Source: Fusarium oxysporum f. sp. lycopersici 4287 (taxonomy: Eukaryota > Ascomycota > Sordariomycetes > Hypocreales > Nectriaceae). Taken from it: 64,000 bases of DNA. Below are positions 34,731-46,751 of the stretch, one piece after another. The stretch is taken from positions 3,278,743 through 3,342,742 of the forward strand of contig NC_030993.1 in assembly GCF_000149955.1 (NCBI RefSeq), given 5' to 3'. Positions within the stretch are counted from its first letter, which is position 1, and each line of letters starts with the position of its first letter. Made by a program: the position numbers and the translations under genes. The notes below the pieces were generated by a model. That model was not told the origin of the DNA and ran no database searches. It saw only the letters and a program-made list of their open reading frames with translations.

Positions 34731-37700
34731 CCTGACCTGGGGAAATGGCGGGAAGAGGTTGAATTGAAGTGCCGGGGACCGGCAGTCACTGAAACTGAGC
34801 CATGAGGCTCAGCGCTTTGAGGCCAGAGTTCATGTTGTGCAACTCAGAACGCTCAAAGAACTCCATGTTGAGCCAAAGATGCACGTTTTGTGCTGGGTCT
34901 TTTATTAGGCCTGAGTAATTCTAAAAAGACGGCGTTATTTGGGTCAATATATCTTTGTTGACTGCCTCATGAACACGTAGCATCGCTCATCTTTCAGCTC
35001 GATTGCTGTTGCACGAAGCAAGGGCGAAACTGGGCAGAGTAACGTTATGTTAATAGAGGCACGAGAACACCAGAATAAGTCCGAGGTGCAGTGACTGAGA
35101 CACCCTGGAAGACATCAATAGTTATTTCAATTCAGCTGTGATGATTTTGGGAGCTTGCGCCTTTACGGCGATCTATTGATGCATTGCATCGTGATTAACA
35201 ACATCACGATGAGAGTCACGATAGCAATGATACATACACACATTCAACTGAGTTTCGGTGACCAGCGTCAATACAGATCGCAGACTTCCGGCCCACCGCT
35301 ACCGGAACAACTCTCGGCCCTGGATAGCTCAATTAAAGATCATCAATCTCCCAGTGTTTCGTTCACTAAAAACTGTTAGCAGGCGAAACTCGGATAGGTG
35401 ATAAAGCTCGGAGGACGGCGCTTTTCTGGGGCTCTTGGTCCGTTATCTTTTGCGCTTATCACACTTGACATGCCTCCAGGGCCTTTATCAACGAGTGAGC
35501 ACAGGCCAATATTCAATAAGTGAGCCACACACTCCGCACGGTGTATCAAAGTTTCAGCACCAGCGCAGCACGCGACAGTACATCCAAGCTAGGAAGGTCA
35601 TCAGCCACAAGCTGATCAACCGCCCGTTCCGTTAAAGACGGTGAGAAGCTTTTCCAACGTGCTAACAGCGACCGCAAAAACTTCACATCTTGAAGGCGAA
35701 ACAGTCGCAATGAATCAAGAAACAACACCAAAGCGCCAATATTATAGTTCTAAGGCGCAATAGAAGAGCACAGCATTGCGCCGGCTTCTAGAAGGAAGGT
35801 GCTTACCCGACCTGTTCTAAAGATGTTCAGCTCCATCCATCCACACTGACCTCGAACCATTGAAATTGCAATGCTTGCTGTCTCAGCTCGTCCGTGTTGC
35901 CATATGTAACAGACCAACAAAGCCGATAAGCACAAGATCGATCCTACATCCTTACACCATTCAAATTGGACCCTCCGATATTGTGACTGTGCATTGTGTC
36001 TTTTGCAAGCTGTGCTCAACTTTCGAGTCATTTCCCTCCTCGTCGCACGAAACAAAGTCCCACGTGAACTACAATTGCTGGAGCCGCTTGATCATCATCA
36101 TCAAAACAGCGGATGCTTGCAGTTGAATACGTTTGAGCTGCAACATGGCACCACATAGTCCAAGCCACAACGCGTCCAGTATTCGCTCGCACAGTCCGCT
36201 CCACCTCTTTTCGAAGCCTGCCAGTGACTTACAGTGACTCCATACCGTTAGAACGGAGAACAAAGAGCTAGGAGCAAATTCGAGTCTTCTGAATGGGCGG
36301 CTCGTCTCTGGGTGGCGTTACACCCGCGCCGCCGCTATCGCTATCGAACTCCACCTTACCCGCGCAATGGCTTGCATCCTCTTTTGCGGTTCCTGGGCAA
36401 TTGTTCTGGCACTGCTCGTTGGCTGCTGGGCCAAGAGGCGACGACGTTTTGGGTAAGGGTTTAATCGGACGGAAATTCAACAATGGCAGCAAAAATTTTT
36501 GAAAGGATGAAAAAACCGGGGTCAATGGCTAAAAATCGACTGAGATGAATGTAGTGCCTCGGCCGATTCGTTCTTGCCATTCAATTTTTTGCGGAGCATC
36601 TCGAGGAAGCAGCTGCCCATTCACCGGAGACTGGGCAACCGGTACTATCACGAATTTGCCATCTGCAAATTTGCTCTCTTCTCTTTTTCCTCGCGCATCA
36701 TCGCGAATCACCTCTTGCCTTGGCTGCAACACTTTGCTCACCTCTCAAGGGTTGGTTGAGCTGTATGTACCACTGACGTCTCTTTGTCGCCCTATTCTTC
36801 GCCGTCGTCTCCCCCGGGTCTCTCACGCAAACTCTAGAACTTTCACCAGCTGCAAGTCAAGTTCAACGCTGGCTCCAAGCGCATGACAGAAACAGAGAAA
36901 CTGCTCCGAGCTTTATTTGATCAACCTTGCTAGGGCTTATATCTTTGCTCTGGCTCGAGCATTTCTTTGGACCTTCCCATCGGACCCTTGATATCGGGAC
37001 GTTATTCTCTTCCCCGATACGGCACATTCGTCCGTCGTCGCATTACACCCTCTACTACTCGACAGATTGCGATCGGGACTCTTTACGTTTCCGTCACATC
37101 TTGGCCTACCTACTTAGGCGTCAATTGCATCTACAGGTACATACACTACGTGCGCATTGCATTACATTACGGCTTGCCTTGCACCACGTACTAGGTATAC
37201 CAGCCGACGCCTCTTTTGTACTTCCATCAGTAAGTCTCTAGTCCATTGCCTTCCCTGGATCTTTTGTCGCCCTTGCGCATCAATGTACAACCTCTTCTAT
37301 GTATAGTTTTGGACTTTGCGCCAATACACCCTTGCTCACATGCACCCAATCCCTAAAACCCCAGTTCCCAAGTTCCCCAGTCTCTTATCTCCCCCAGTTA
37401 AGATATCTGGGCTTGGACCCCCATTGCCTATCCCACCACATACATAACCTCCGTTGTCCCTCCATTAGCCTCCTCGGCCGCCTCCGACCCTCTTTATCGG
37501 AGACATACCGTTGGCTATCTATCTGTCTAGACTTGGCCAATACAGGAGCTAACTGTAAAAGAGTCTAGGACATTCGTCGAACGCTTTGGATCGCCATTAG
37601 TTAAAGACAGCTGCCTCCCGTCTGTCAATTCAACTTTCAATCTCGAGCTTCGCAGCACGCCGATCACACTTGTCCCGTGGCTTTTGGGTTTTGCTCAATT

Positions 37701-37747
37701 TTTGAATACCTTTTTGTCACATAGTCATTGTCAACCCAATCTTCAAG
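34731..37747. other. Long intergenic region with AzgA promoter and leader
   Basis: About 3 kb without a supportable gene. The last 800 bases before the permease ATG are CT-rich with many short pyrimidine blocks, a typical fungal promoter/leader. Several 60-110 codon frames here lack ATG starts or family features. Confidence 0.5.
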
Positions 37748-39558
37748 ATGGGCTGGATGGACAAGACCAACCGCAAGATTGCGGCCAGTCCTGTTGGACG
37801 GTGGTTCCAGCTTGAGGGGTCGGGGTCATGTAAGTCAAATCGGCCACCTCCGATATCAACTTTCACAGCTAACGCTCTCTCCACATTAGCCTCGTGAACG
37901 CAAGGGCTCTCTCTTCTTCACTGAGATTCGAGCTGGTCTCGCTACCTTCTTTGCCATGGCCCTACATTATTGCTGTCAACTCTTCGATTGTTTCTGAATC
38001 CGGTGGTCCATGTATTTGCCCTACTTACAAGGACGGTGCTTGCGTCCCAGACGAAGCCTACCAGCTGTGTGTTGCCGAGGTCAAGCGTGATGCTGTCACT
38101 GCTACCGCTGCCATTTCTGCTCTGGCTACTTTCTTCATGGGCCTGCTTGCCAACCTTCCCGTCGGTCTCGCTCCTGGTATGGGTCTCAACGCCTACTTCA
38201 CCTACACCGTCGTTGGTCCCAGCGGCTCTGGCCCCGTCCCTTATGAGCTTGCCCTTACAGCCATCTTCATTGAAGGCTTCATCTTCTTCGGTCTTGCTCT
38301 CTTCGGTATGCGTCAATGGCTTGCTCGCGCCATCCCCCGCTGTATCAAGCTCGCCACCAGTGTCGGTATCGGTCTCTTCTTGACGCTCATTGGTCTCACT
38401 TATAGCGAGGGTATCGGTCTGATTGTTGGTGCCGTTTCCACTCCTATGGAACTCGCAGGTTGTGAATCGCAATATCGGGACCCTGACACTGGTCTGTGCC
38501 CTTCCTCCCAGAAGATGAGAAGCCCTACCCTGTGGATTGGCATCTTCTGTGGCGGCATCTTCACCGTATTGCTCATGATGTACCGTGTCAAGGGTGCCAT
38601 CATTGCTGGTATTCTTCTTGTCAGCATCATCTCCTGGCCACGAGACACTCCTGTGTCATATTTCCCCTACGACACCCTTGGCGACGATCGATTCAACTTC
38701 TTCAAGAAGGTTGTCGATTTCCATGAGATCAAGCACACCCTCAACGTCCTCCAGTTCAACATTTCTGGCCACAGCGGCCAGTTTGGTCTTGCGCTCATCA
38801 CTTTCTTGTATGTCGACATCCTGGACTGTACTGGTACACTGTATGGTATGGCTCGTTTCGCCAACCTCGTCGATCCCGTTACCCAGGACTTTGAAGGCTC
38901 TTCGATTGCCTACATGGTCGACGCCCTGAGCATTTCCATTGGCGCTGTTTTCGGTGTTCCCCCCGTCACTGCTTTTGTCGAATCTGGTGCCGGTATTTCC
39001 GAGGGTGGAAAGACTGGTTTGACCGCCATGGTTGCCGGAATCTGCTTCTTCATTTCCATCTTCTTTGCGCCGATTTTTGCTTCCATTCCTCCTTGGGCCA
39101 CCGGCTGCGTTCTCGTTCTTGTTGGTTCTATGATGGTTGGCGCGGTTACTGAGATCAACTGGCGTTACATGGGTGATGCTGTTCCTGCTTTCCTCACCAT
39201 TGCCATCATGCCTTTTGCGTACTCCATTGCCGATGGTCTGATTGCTGGTATCTGCACATATATGTTGATCAACACCGTCGTTTTGGTCATCAAGGTTGTT
39301 TCCGGTGGTCGTATCGTGCCTCCCAACTATGAGGAGAGAGACGGCTGGACTTGGCGCATTCCCGGTGGTTTCTTGCCCCCCTGGTTGAACCGACTTGCTC
39401 ACGGAAAGAAGGACTTCTGGCGTGAGGAGTTCCCTCCTGCTGCCAATGACACAACTGTGAACCAAAATGCCGTGCCTGAGGAGACTGGTTCTGATCATGG
39501 TGGATCTGAGGGCGGCAAGGTGCCTGAGACTACTCTTCCCCGTGAGAAGGAGACTTGA
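37748..39558 (+). CDS. azgA: AzgA-type purine permease with two one-base lesions
   Basis: The protein is a nucleobase-ascorbate-type (NCS2/AzgA subfamily) proton symporter for hypoxanthine, adenine and guanine in the plasma membrane. Family motifs include NLPVGLAPGMGLNAYFTY, SGAGISEGGKTGLTA and NWRYMGDAVPAFLTIAIMPF; at least ten membrane spans are apparent. It would have 582 residues from exons 37748-37829 and 37890-39558. As written the frame is broken twice near the N-terminus. Exon 1 carries one extra G in the run at 37822-37825, putting the GTAAGT donor out of phase, and exon 2 carries one extra C at 37960-37962. Downstream, more than 530 codons are perfectly open. Two clean homopolymer insertions look like sequencing errors, but a recent loss, which would give resistance to toxic purine analogues, cannot be excluded. 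CT-rich leader sequence precedes the ATG. Confidence 0.85.
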
Positions 39559-40234
39559 AAGGATATGGAAGAGTTTGCGGCTACTTAAAAATGTCAGTAT
39601 GTTGAGTGAACGTAGGAGGATCTGAAAGATACCCAAGAAAACAATAACATGATGTTCTGTTTGATATGCCTGACCTGTCCTTGCAAGTGATGTCTCGTAA
39701 AGACGTGTCGCCCCGACTTCAAACTACACAGCCATGTCGAGGCCCGTCAGTCCCTAGCCCGGTTTCTCGGAGTTTTTGGCATTCGACTTACCGAAGGCGT
39801 ACATGTCTGGGATGTGCCAGGTGACACTGGTGTAAGTAGCATGCCATGGTGTACGTGCACGATCCGTTGCACTGTGTTCTGGGAACTGAATACAGAGCGG
39901 ACAATATACAATCAGATAAGTACGTATGATGAGACGAGTAGCACACAAGGCCTTCGTGTTTTCATATCTGAGCAACTGTCAAACAAGGCGTATCTACAGC
40001 TGGGTTTCATGCGAGTTCAACACAAATGAGCCTCATCCCCCAGCCTGTATCCAGTCCTCATAACAGGTCGTCTTTGAGATCTTCAAATCATAAATCATCG
40101 CTCTTCGCTAAGTAGTTTCGCTTTAAGCCATCAAAGCAATGTGCTTCAGTTCCCTAAGCCATCGTTAGCTTCTATCGTCAGTGGCTGGGGGGGGGGGGGG
40201 GGGGGTGGAATACTCCTGCACCTGGTGTCCACTT
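39559..40234. other. Intergenic, with a run of 19 G
   Basis: Two convergent genes end here. A homopolymer of 19 G lies at 40187-40205, about 30 bases beyond the oxygenase stop codon. No gene is seen. Confidence 0.6.
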
Positions 40235-41430
40235 TCATGAGAGGATACTCACCTCTCGTCCCTCATCTCTTCCAAGCTCCTTCTGTCGCTCTCGCACTTC
40301 CTTTGCCCTTGCTACGAGCTTGGGAACGGGGTTGAGATCGACATCACTGCCAAGATGCCAGAACAGAGTACTCGAAATTCTGATCAGAGGTCTGTCAGGG
40401 AAGTCACACTTCCTCTTCTCAATGGTCTCAATGGTCTTCTCATTCACAATAACCTCGTGGAAGCCAGCTTTGATGAGTCCACCAGTGATGTGCTCAATCT
40501 GCTTGCCCGCTTGGACAAGGAGGTAGTTTCCTGGTGGGATCTTGACGGCAATACGGTTTCCGGTGTTGCGTGCCCAGATGTGAAGACCAGGGTAGCGGGA
40601 GCGACCATGGATGGTGAGGAAGTTGAGGTCTGTGTGGAAGCCGGCCAAGATGGTGTTCTTCTCGCCGTACTTGACCAGGTCTGAGGCTGTTGGGGCAAGA
40701 AGGTGAGGTCTGTTTACGCACGTGAGTTTGGGCGACTGCTATGATATTGTGAGGGAACTTACCCGTATTTTCCAGCATCGCTGAAGAACTGAGCTGGTAG
40801 GTCTAGACCAACGGCGGTCATCTCTGCCAACTTGGATACACTATGACATTGATCAGCACTCGAGGGCTCAAAAGAAGGAAACTCGGGGACTTACGCGCTC
40901 TTCATAGACGTCCCCCACTGGTTCATGGCTGGCTCCCATCGGTCTCTGATATGAGGGGCTTCAGGGACCACGTTTGGGGCGTTCAATCCAGGGAACTCGG
41001 TCTCAAAAGGCGGTTGCTCGCTCATTCTCCAGAAGAATCTGCACTTGGGATCCGGTGAGTGAGCTGAGATATCTAACGGTCTTTGTGAAGGGTCGAGTCT
41101 CTGAATAACATCGAGGCATGGCTCATCAACAGCACACTTGGGCTTTTCTGTGTTCTCTAATGTGACACCAATTTGATAGCTCAGCTCAGGCTTCTCATCT
41201 TTTCTGAGGGCCTCTTCGGGTTGAGCAAAGTAATCTTCAAGAATGTCGAGGAAAGTTGAGTTATCCTCCTCTGAGACTCGGCTGTCGTGAAGGACGAGAG
41301 CACCGTATGTGATGAGGGCGTTGGCTGCTTTTCTGCACTCTTCTTGAACGGCCTCTGAGTCAAGAGGGTTGTTTAGATAGACATCGAGGTCAATCACGGG
41401 GAGATCCATGGATTGTTCTGCTGACACCAT
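40235..41430 (-). CDS. 2-oxoglutarate/Fe(II)-dependent oxygenase, IPNS-like
   Basis: Exons 41430-40895, 40840-40763 and 40709-40235 give 362 residues; both introns have GTAAGT donors and keep frame. The iron-binding triad is HTD (H230, D232) and a distal His in AGFHEV (H289). An Arg in PLIRISSTLFWHL is placed for 2-oxoglutarate binding. The N-terminus (LPVIDLDVYL) is the usual opening of the isopenicillin N synthase-like superfamily. I chose the ATG at 41430; the frame extends upstream without ATG. The substrate is unknown. No biosynthetic cluster partner lies beside it, so a stand-alone catabolic or tailoring role is as likely as secondary metabolism. All catalytic residues seem present. Confidence 0.88.
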
Positions 41431-42364
41431 TTTGTAAGGTAGTTCGTATAGATGACTGAGATACGTTGAGAGGTGAGATAAGCAGATGTCGACACCACAA
41501 TCAGCCCTCAATTTATCCACATCCCGCAGCAGAATATATATGAGGAAAAAGGAGAAAATGAGGATTCAGTGAAACAACAAAAATTCTTTTCTTGGTGTTC
41601 CACTTCGGGAAGCTGTTACGGATTGAATCTGTGTTCTTTGGGAGAAACGTCGATTACACGAGCTTTGATTGGTCAGGAGCTTGTGGCCCAGAGACGGAGT
41701 TGGCCGGTCCCCGACAGCAACTGATCATGAGGGACGGACTTGGGCGGAATTGAACGGACTTGCAATAAGAATGTTACATTCAGACACCGAATAGACCTCT
41801 TATATACGAATAACTAGTGTGAGAATAGGCTCTTGCCATATTTGTATGCTTGGCCCGTATCTCCGGTGCGAATGGAAAGCGAACCAGTCAAGTTGACCTA
41901 GCTATCTCTCACTAGAACAGGCGTTAAGCGGACATAGCATATCTCAAGTAGCAAACATCCATCTCATCTTCAAACTTTGAGAATAATGTGAAGAGGATGA
42001 GACTCTGGTAGTGGCAGTCCATAACATGAGGCGTAGGATTATGGTTGTCCATGGTCTACGTGCCTGTACCGTATCACGACTTTTCAGTAGCAGACATGGA
42101 CAAGGCCTACTCAGTCCACCGCAGCTCATTCCTTGTAGAACAAGATGCTTAAGCTAATCAACTTACGTTCTTTCAAGCCTAAATTGTCAAGGTCATCATA
42201 AAAACACAAATATGGCACAAAAGATTGGTTCAAGGAATATATTTCCATCTCACAAATAAACTCGCCAGGCCGTCGAGGCAATGCCCACCTCCGCTGGTAA
42301 TATACACCTCTTTTCCCATCCAATCCTCCTCTCGCTCTCCGTAAATCTTAATTTCCCTCCTCTC
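41431..42364. other. Intergenic, no gene seen
   Basis: About 930 bases separate the oxygenase start from the 3' end of the complex I subunit gene. Short frames only. Confidence 0.5.
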
Positions 42365-43159
42365 TTACGAGCGCTCAGCCTCAAGTTCCCGCTCAGCCTG
42401 CTGGTAGTACTTGGCTGTGTCGACACCATGCTGGTTATGGTTGACAAAGTTGAACCAAGGAATCGTGCTAAGGAACAGAGCAGAGTATCTGCTCTGTCGG
42501 GCAGCAACACCCTGAAGATGAGGGCTTAGCCGGCTAACGCCATATAGAGGCTCACCCTTCTTAACCTTATCAACCATCTCGCGCATATCCATCTCAATCT
42601 CGCGGGCGTTCTCGGTGGCGCCGTAAAATCGGACTATTCAGATTAGTTCAGTTACTCAATGTCCTCCGGGTGCTGTAAACGTACGGGCTGATCGCTGGTA
42701 GAAGTAGAGGAAACCACCCAAGAGACCAACACCACCAGCCAGTCGCATGGCCTTGGGGAAACCGCCCTTGCCTACGTGTGAGGGGGCGAACTTCTCGAGG
42801 GCGTAGAGAGCAGCGGGAGCGAAAGCAGCGGCGACGGTGCCGGCGATGTAATCGGATGTACGGGCATAACCCACGACTCGCTTGAAGTGACTGCCGAGGA
42901 TCAGCAAAGCTCAACCCAATCCAACCCAAATCCAAGCAATTCGATTCTCCAATGCATTCCATTTCATTCCTATCGTCGTCGCTGGGTATCGGAGGGGCTC
43001 AGGTTACGTACGGATCGTTGTCAATGAGCTATAACATCATCAGTTAGCAACTGCAATTGCTCCATTAATTGAAGCGTCACTTACGGGATACTCGGTCTGA
43101 ACGACCTTGCTGGTCCCGACAAAGGACGGGGTCGACTGCTTTGTCGCTGTCTCAGCCAT
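42365..43159 (-). CDS. NADH:ubiquinone oxidoreductase 21 kDa subunit (NUZM type)
   Basis: An accessory subunit of mitochondrial complex I, matching the two-domain fungal 21 kDa family. Four exons, 43159-43085, 43028-43012, 42890-42685 and 42633-42365, give 188 residues. Each junction keeps frame with GTAAGT or GTACGT donors. Exon 2 is only 17 nt. Signature stretches are DYIAGTVAAAFAPAALYALE (membrane span), GKGGFPKAMRLAGGVG, and the C-terminal domain with GVAARQSRYSALFLSTIPWF and NHNQHGVDTAKYYQQAERE. It starts 281 bases from the divergently transcribed CSM3 gene, so the two share a promoter region. The matrix-side location and structural role come from the family. Nothing in the coding sequence looks broken. 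Confidence 0.9.
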
Positions 43160-43440
43160 TGTGTGATGCGTCGTCCGTGGCAGTCAATTCCTTGAATACT
43201 ACCACCAAAGCCTTTCGAGGTCGTCGGTTTCGGTACATTCAGAAGCTGGAGCCGGAGTGGAGGCCTGAGGATACTGATCACGTGCTTTGGTCAGCCCATC
43301 GAAGTTGGCGATGATTGGTCACGTGGAGATCGGTGGGGGTGAGAATCAATTAAGCTCTCGACGCGTCTCCCCAGTTCAAGACGCGTTAAGCATTGAGTCC
43401 ACCAGATCCTCAAGATCTTTTTATATAACCACAAGACAAG
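43160..43440. promoter_or_regulatory. Bidirectional promoter, complex I subunit / CSM3
   Basis: The 281 bases lie between two divergent ATGs and must contain both promoters. A motif TATATAAC occurs close to the CSM3 start (around 43421-43428). No further element is claimed. Confidence 0.55.
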
Positions 43441-44420
43441 ATGCCTACACTAGACTCAGATCCCGCCAACGGGCTTGATAACTACGATGTTGACGACTTT
43501 TCTGACGATCCATTTGCATCGCCACCACCCGAAGCGGCCAACAAGAAGCGAAAAGAGCCAGATTCTGGTCTCGGTATTGATGAAGAGGTTGATGTCAAGA
43601 AGAGGGCGCGAGTTCCCAATGTGAAACTCGACGAAGAGAGGTGCGGAAATATAATACTGCGTGGTCTCAAGTGATACTGACATTATGTAGATTACTTGGA
43701 CCAAAGGGTATTCCCAAGCTGAGACAAAGGGCGAAGGATCTCAAGATTAAAGGCAAAGGCCATGAAGTATGCCACCATCTGCCAATTAGCACAGTGGAAA
43801 CACACTAACAGTCAGTTCAGTTCTCTGACGCCTCTCGACTACTATCCTTCTACCAACTATGGCTAGACGACCTCTTCCCAAAAGCTAAATTCCTCGACGC
43901 TCTTACAATGGTCGAAAAGGCGGGCCACAAGAAACGAGTCATGATTGCACGAAACGATTACATCAACGAAAGCAAACCCAAAGATAGAACTGCAGACGAC
44001 GAAGAAGAGGACGACATGTTTGGTGAAAACGATGCATCAAAACCTACAGAGCAGGAGGGTACAAGACCAAAAACACCAGAGCAAGACACAGGTGTGCCAG
44101 ACGATGACGATCTTTACGGTGCCACACCACGAGCTGCACAACGAAATTCAGGACCAATTGTCCCCATCCGCAACGACGTTCCAGAAGATGATGATTTCGA
44201 GGCTCTTATCGCCGAGGCAGCAAGTCACGATGCAGCTCCGAGAGCGAGAACAAACCCTACACCAGCAGAGCCAGATGACGATGACCTAGATGCTCTCATG
44301 GCGGAAGCTGAGAGCCATGATCAGACGAGCAAAGAGAAGGGGCAAGGGTCGAAAGATAAGGAGACGAATAATTTTGATGATGAAGAGGCGGCTATGCAAG
44401 AGATGGATGGGTTATGGTAA
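43441..44420 (+). CDS. CSM3: Csm3/Swi3 replication fork protection subunit
   Basis: Csm3 (Swi3 in fission yeast, TIPIN in animals) pairs with Tof1/Swi1 to stabilise stalled replication forks and sister chromatid cohesion. The Swi3 domain is clear: [20 protein letters not shown] followed by [20 protein letters not shown] and [20 protein letters not shown]. Exons are 43441-43640, 43691-43766 and 43821-44420, giving 291 residues; introns of 50 and 54 nt keep frame, the first with a weaker GTGCGG donor. The C-terminal half is disordered and acidic. It holds two similar modules of the form DDDxxALxAEAxSHD, separated by about 30 residues, which may be repeated protein-binding motifs. The nuclear role is from the family. 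Confidence 0.92.
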
Positions 44421-45066
44421 TGCTGCAAAAGATATCAAGATAGTTTGGCGTTGGGCGTTTAGTTAAGCGCGAGTTTTATGTCGTCGGCGCATGTCATTGA
44501 ACAATCAATTAATCTTGTTGCCAATCAAATGTTATTCATCAAGAGTATTGCTTGCTTCTAGGTTACCGATCTCGAGATATATGATTGCTCAACTTCAGAT
44601 GATACTGGCAACTGCACGGAAAACAGAGTCTTACAGATATGTCATGGTGGTCAAAGAAATAGAAAGACTTCGAATAAGAACAATCCTCAGCGAAGTTTAA
44701 ACAAGTTAATCAAGTGCGCTAATACTCTTCAACATTACCTCCTCTTTTTCGCATCCATACTGGACTCTGGAGTCTCTTGACGCTGAAAGACAACTGAAGA
44801 TTGAGTGTCAATATCGTTTTAATGAGTATCACAAACTGAGGCAACAACTAAGTCGGCATTCAAGGCAAAGGCAATGATCACGGGAATAGAACAGATAGTG
44901 TTGGTCATACGCTTCTTTGAGCGTTCGTTGTATTGTTACACAAAAGATTTAACTGATAGGCTTTATTGCCAGTCCCCCCTGGGACATTGATCCTTTGCGC
45001 CTTGCACCGTTTTTTTCCCAAATCAAAACATTATCACATTACGGTAGATCATCATGGATATAACTC
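44421..45066. other. Intergenic, convergent gene ends
   Basis: About 650 bases between the CSM3 stop and the end of the unspliced hacA frame. The 3' UTR of hacA must lie here. No gene seen. Confidence 0.5.
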
Positions 45067-45346
45067 TCATAATGTCTGTACCCGATTGTTCTCTTCCTCC
45101 AATATCACTGACAAAGCAGCCTTCTTGCTTGGTTGATGTACACGTAGTGGAGAGCGAGTCTCAGGGTCGGGGACCTCGCCAGCTTCACGCTGAATTCGGG
45201 CCTCCTCTGTGCGGATGGCCCAGAGGAGTGTCAACAATAGTTCACGCGACGGCAAAGTAATTTCGGAGAAACACCTTACCAACTCGTCTTGGCCGCGCGA
45301 ATCCTCAGTCTCGCGCTCCGACTTCTCGACCCTGTCATCGCGTCCC

Positions 45347-46641
45347 TCAGACACCAACCGCAATGCCACCAACGTCGCATCCGTTAGAGGACGCGCCAGG
45401 GAGGGGCTGCTGGATAGGATTTTCCGAAGAGACTTGATTCTCAAGTTCGTAGAAGCGGAACTCGTCGCTGAGGATCGCAGCGGCGTCGTCGGTTGGCTTC
45501 TGGAGCTCTGCCGTGATGCCGTTGTCGGTGTCGTTGATGAAGGTGTTGTACAATTCGTCGTTGAAGCTGTTGTCGAGATTGAACGGGGACGTGTCAAAGT
45601 CCAGATAAGGCTCGTCAGTAGCTGAGGAGAAGGGTGAAGAGAGATGCCCGCTTTCAATGAGATAGCGATCTGTGTCAAGGGACGTTGACAGAAATTCAGA
45701 ACCACCGCAGCTGAAAAGAGTGTCATCTGAAGTGGCAGGAGCCAGGCCAATGTTGGCTGAGTCAAGGTTGTGGGTGACTGGGACTGGAACATCTTCGACA
45801 CCTCCGCCGACATGTGACACTGCAGGTCGGACAACATCGCAGCAGGACGTTGTGTCAGGTCGGGAGAGGTGTTTTCAGATTGTTCCAGGATTGTCTCCTT
45901 GGCCGGCTCCTGTTGGAGGATCTCTTCAGATTCTTCGGGGACGGGTGATAGGCAGGGGGATAGTGCCATGGGGTCGACGGTGGCATTGGGAGACACCGTG
46001 GTCTCCGTTGGCTGGTGTGTTGTTTGGGGGCTGAAGAGCTCTTGTGACAGAGGGGGAAGACCATTGGCCTTTCGCATCTGTGCAAGCTCATCCATGAGCC
46101 GGGCGTTCATCTGCTCAGCCTGTTGGATGGCAGCCTCGAGGTCCTTGTTCCTCTTCTCGAGCTGCTCAACCTCCTGCCTCTTGCGTTCACGAGAGGACTG
46201 GGCCGCGCGGCGGTTCCGTAGAACGCGCTCAACTCGGCGTTGCTCCTTTTCATCAGCGGTCTTGGCTCGCTTTCTGCGTGGGGAGTTAGTGGAACCGTTC
46301 GTGACATCATCTTCAGTTGTCGTTGGTTCATACCTAGGAGGGAGGTTTGTCTTGGGCTCGGGAAGGACTTGGCCCCATGACTTTCTCTTCTTGGTGGTCT
46401 TTTTCTCAGGGGCTGGAGAAGGGCTTGGTGTTGATGCAACGCCCTCCTCCTGCTTGATCATCGGTAGTAGAGAGTCATCGTTGTAGGACTTTGGTGTCAA
46501 CATGTCCATGGGGTTCACTGTTGAAGCTGCGCTAGGGGTGGTAGCGGCGAAGAGTGATGTGTAGGCATCTTCAGGAGCTGACATGAGAGACTCGGCTGGA
46601 GACTGGAAGAATTGGGAAGCTGGTGACCCTTGTTGCTCCAT
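45347..46641 (-). CDS. hacA: HacA/Hac1 bZIP transcription factor of the unfolded protein response
   Basis: HacA activates ER chaperone and secretory genes after Ire1 removes an unconventional intron. The bZIP is at about residues 121-186 (RNRRAAQSSRERKRQEVEQL and a leucine zipper), preceded by the KRKSWGQVLPEPKTNLPPR block typical of fungal HacA. The 20-nt intron is at 45823-45842. Removing it joins 266 codons plus one base to the frame ending at 45347, for a 424-residue active protein whose C-terminus GCDVGGIAVGV matches my memory of induced HacA. Without splicing the frame runs on to 45067 and gives 524 residues. No conventional intron is evident. A short upstream ORF (46790-46752) may repress translation if it is in the leader. 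The total spliced length is an exact multiple of three, which supports the model. Confidence 0.94.
45823..45842 (-). promoter_or_regulatory. Ire1-type unconventional 20-nt intron of hacA
   Basis: On the minus strand the junctions read CCTG/CTGC at the 5' end and CCTG/CAGT at the 3' end, both matching the CNG/CNGN consensus for Ire1 cleavage. The excised piece is exactly 20 nt, as known for filamentous ascomycete hacA genes. Removal shifts the frame to the 3' frame that stops at 45347. The ends lack GT-AG. Confidence 0.93.
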
Positions 46642-46751
46642 GTTTGTGTTTGTTTGTGTGATTAGGTGTGTGGTTTGTTTGGATGGAGAATCTGGAATTG
46701 GGTCTGAAATTCAGATACAGCAACGGATATTATGGGGATAAGTAGCTGTTA

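Noticed and set aside
36268..36525. 85-codon minus frame with several cysteines
   Set aside because: It has no ATG start (TTG only), no signal peptide and lies in a promoter-like region.
38656..39636. 326-codon minus-strand frame
   Set aside because: Antisense to the purine permease, created by its codon bias; composition is not protein-like.
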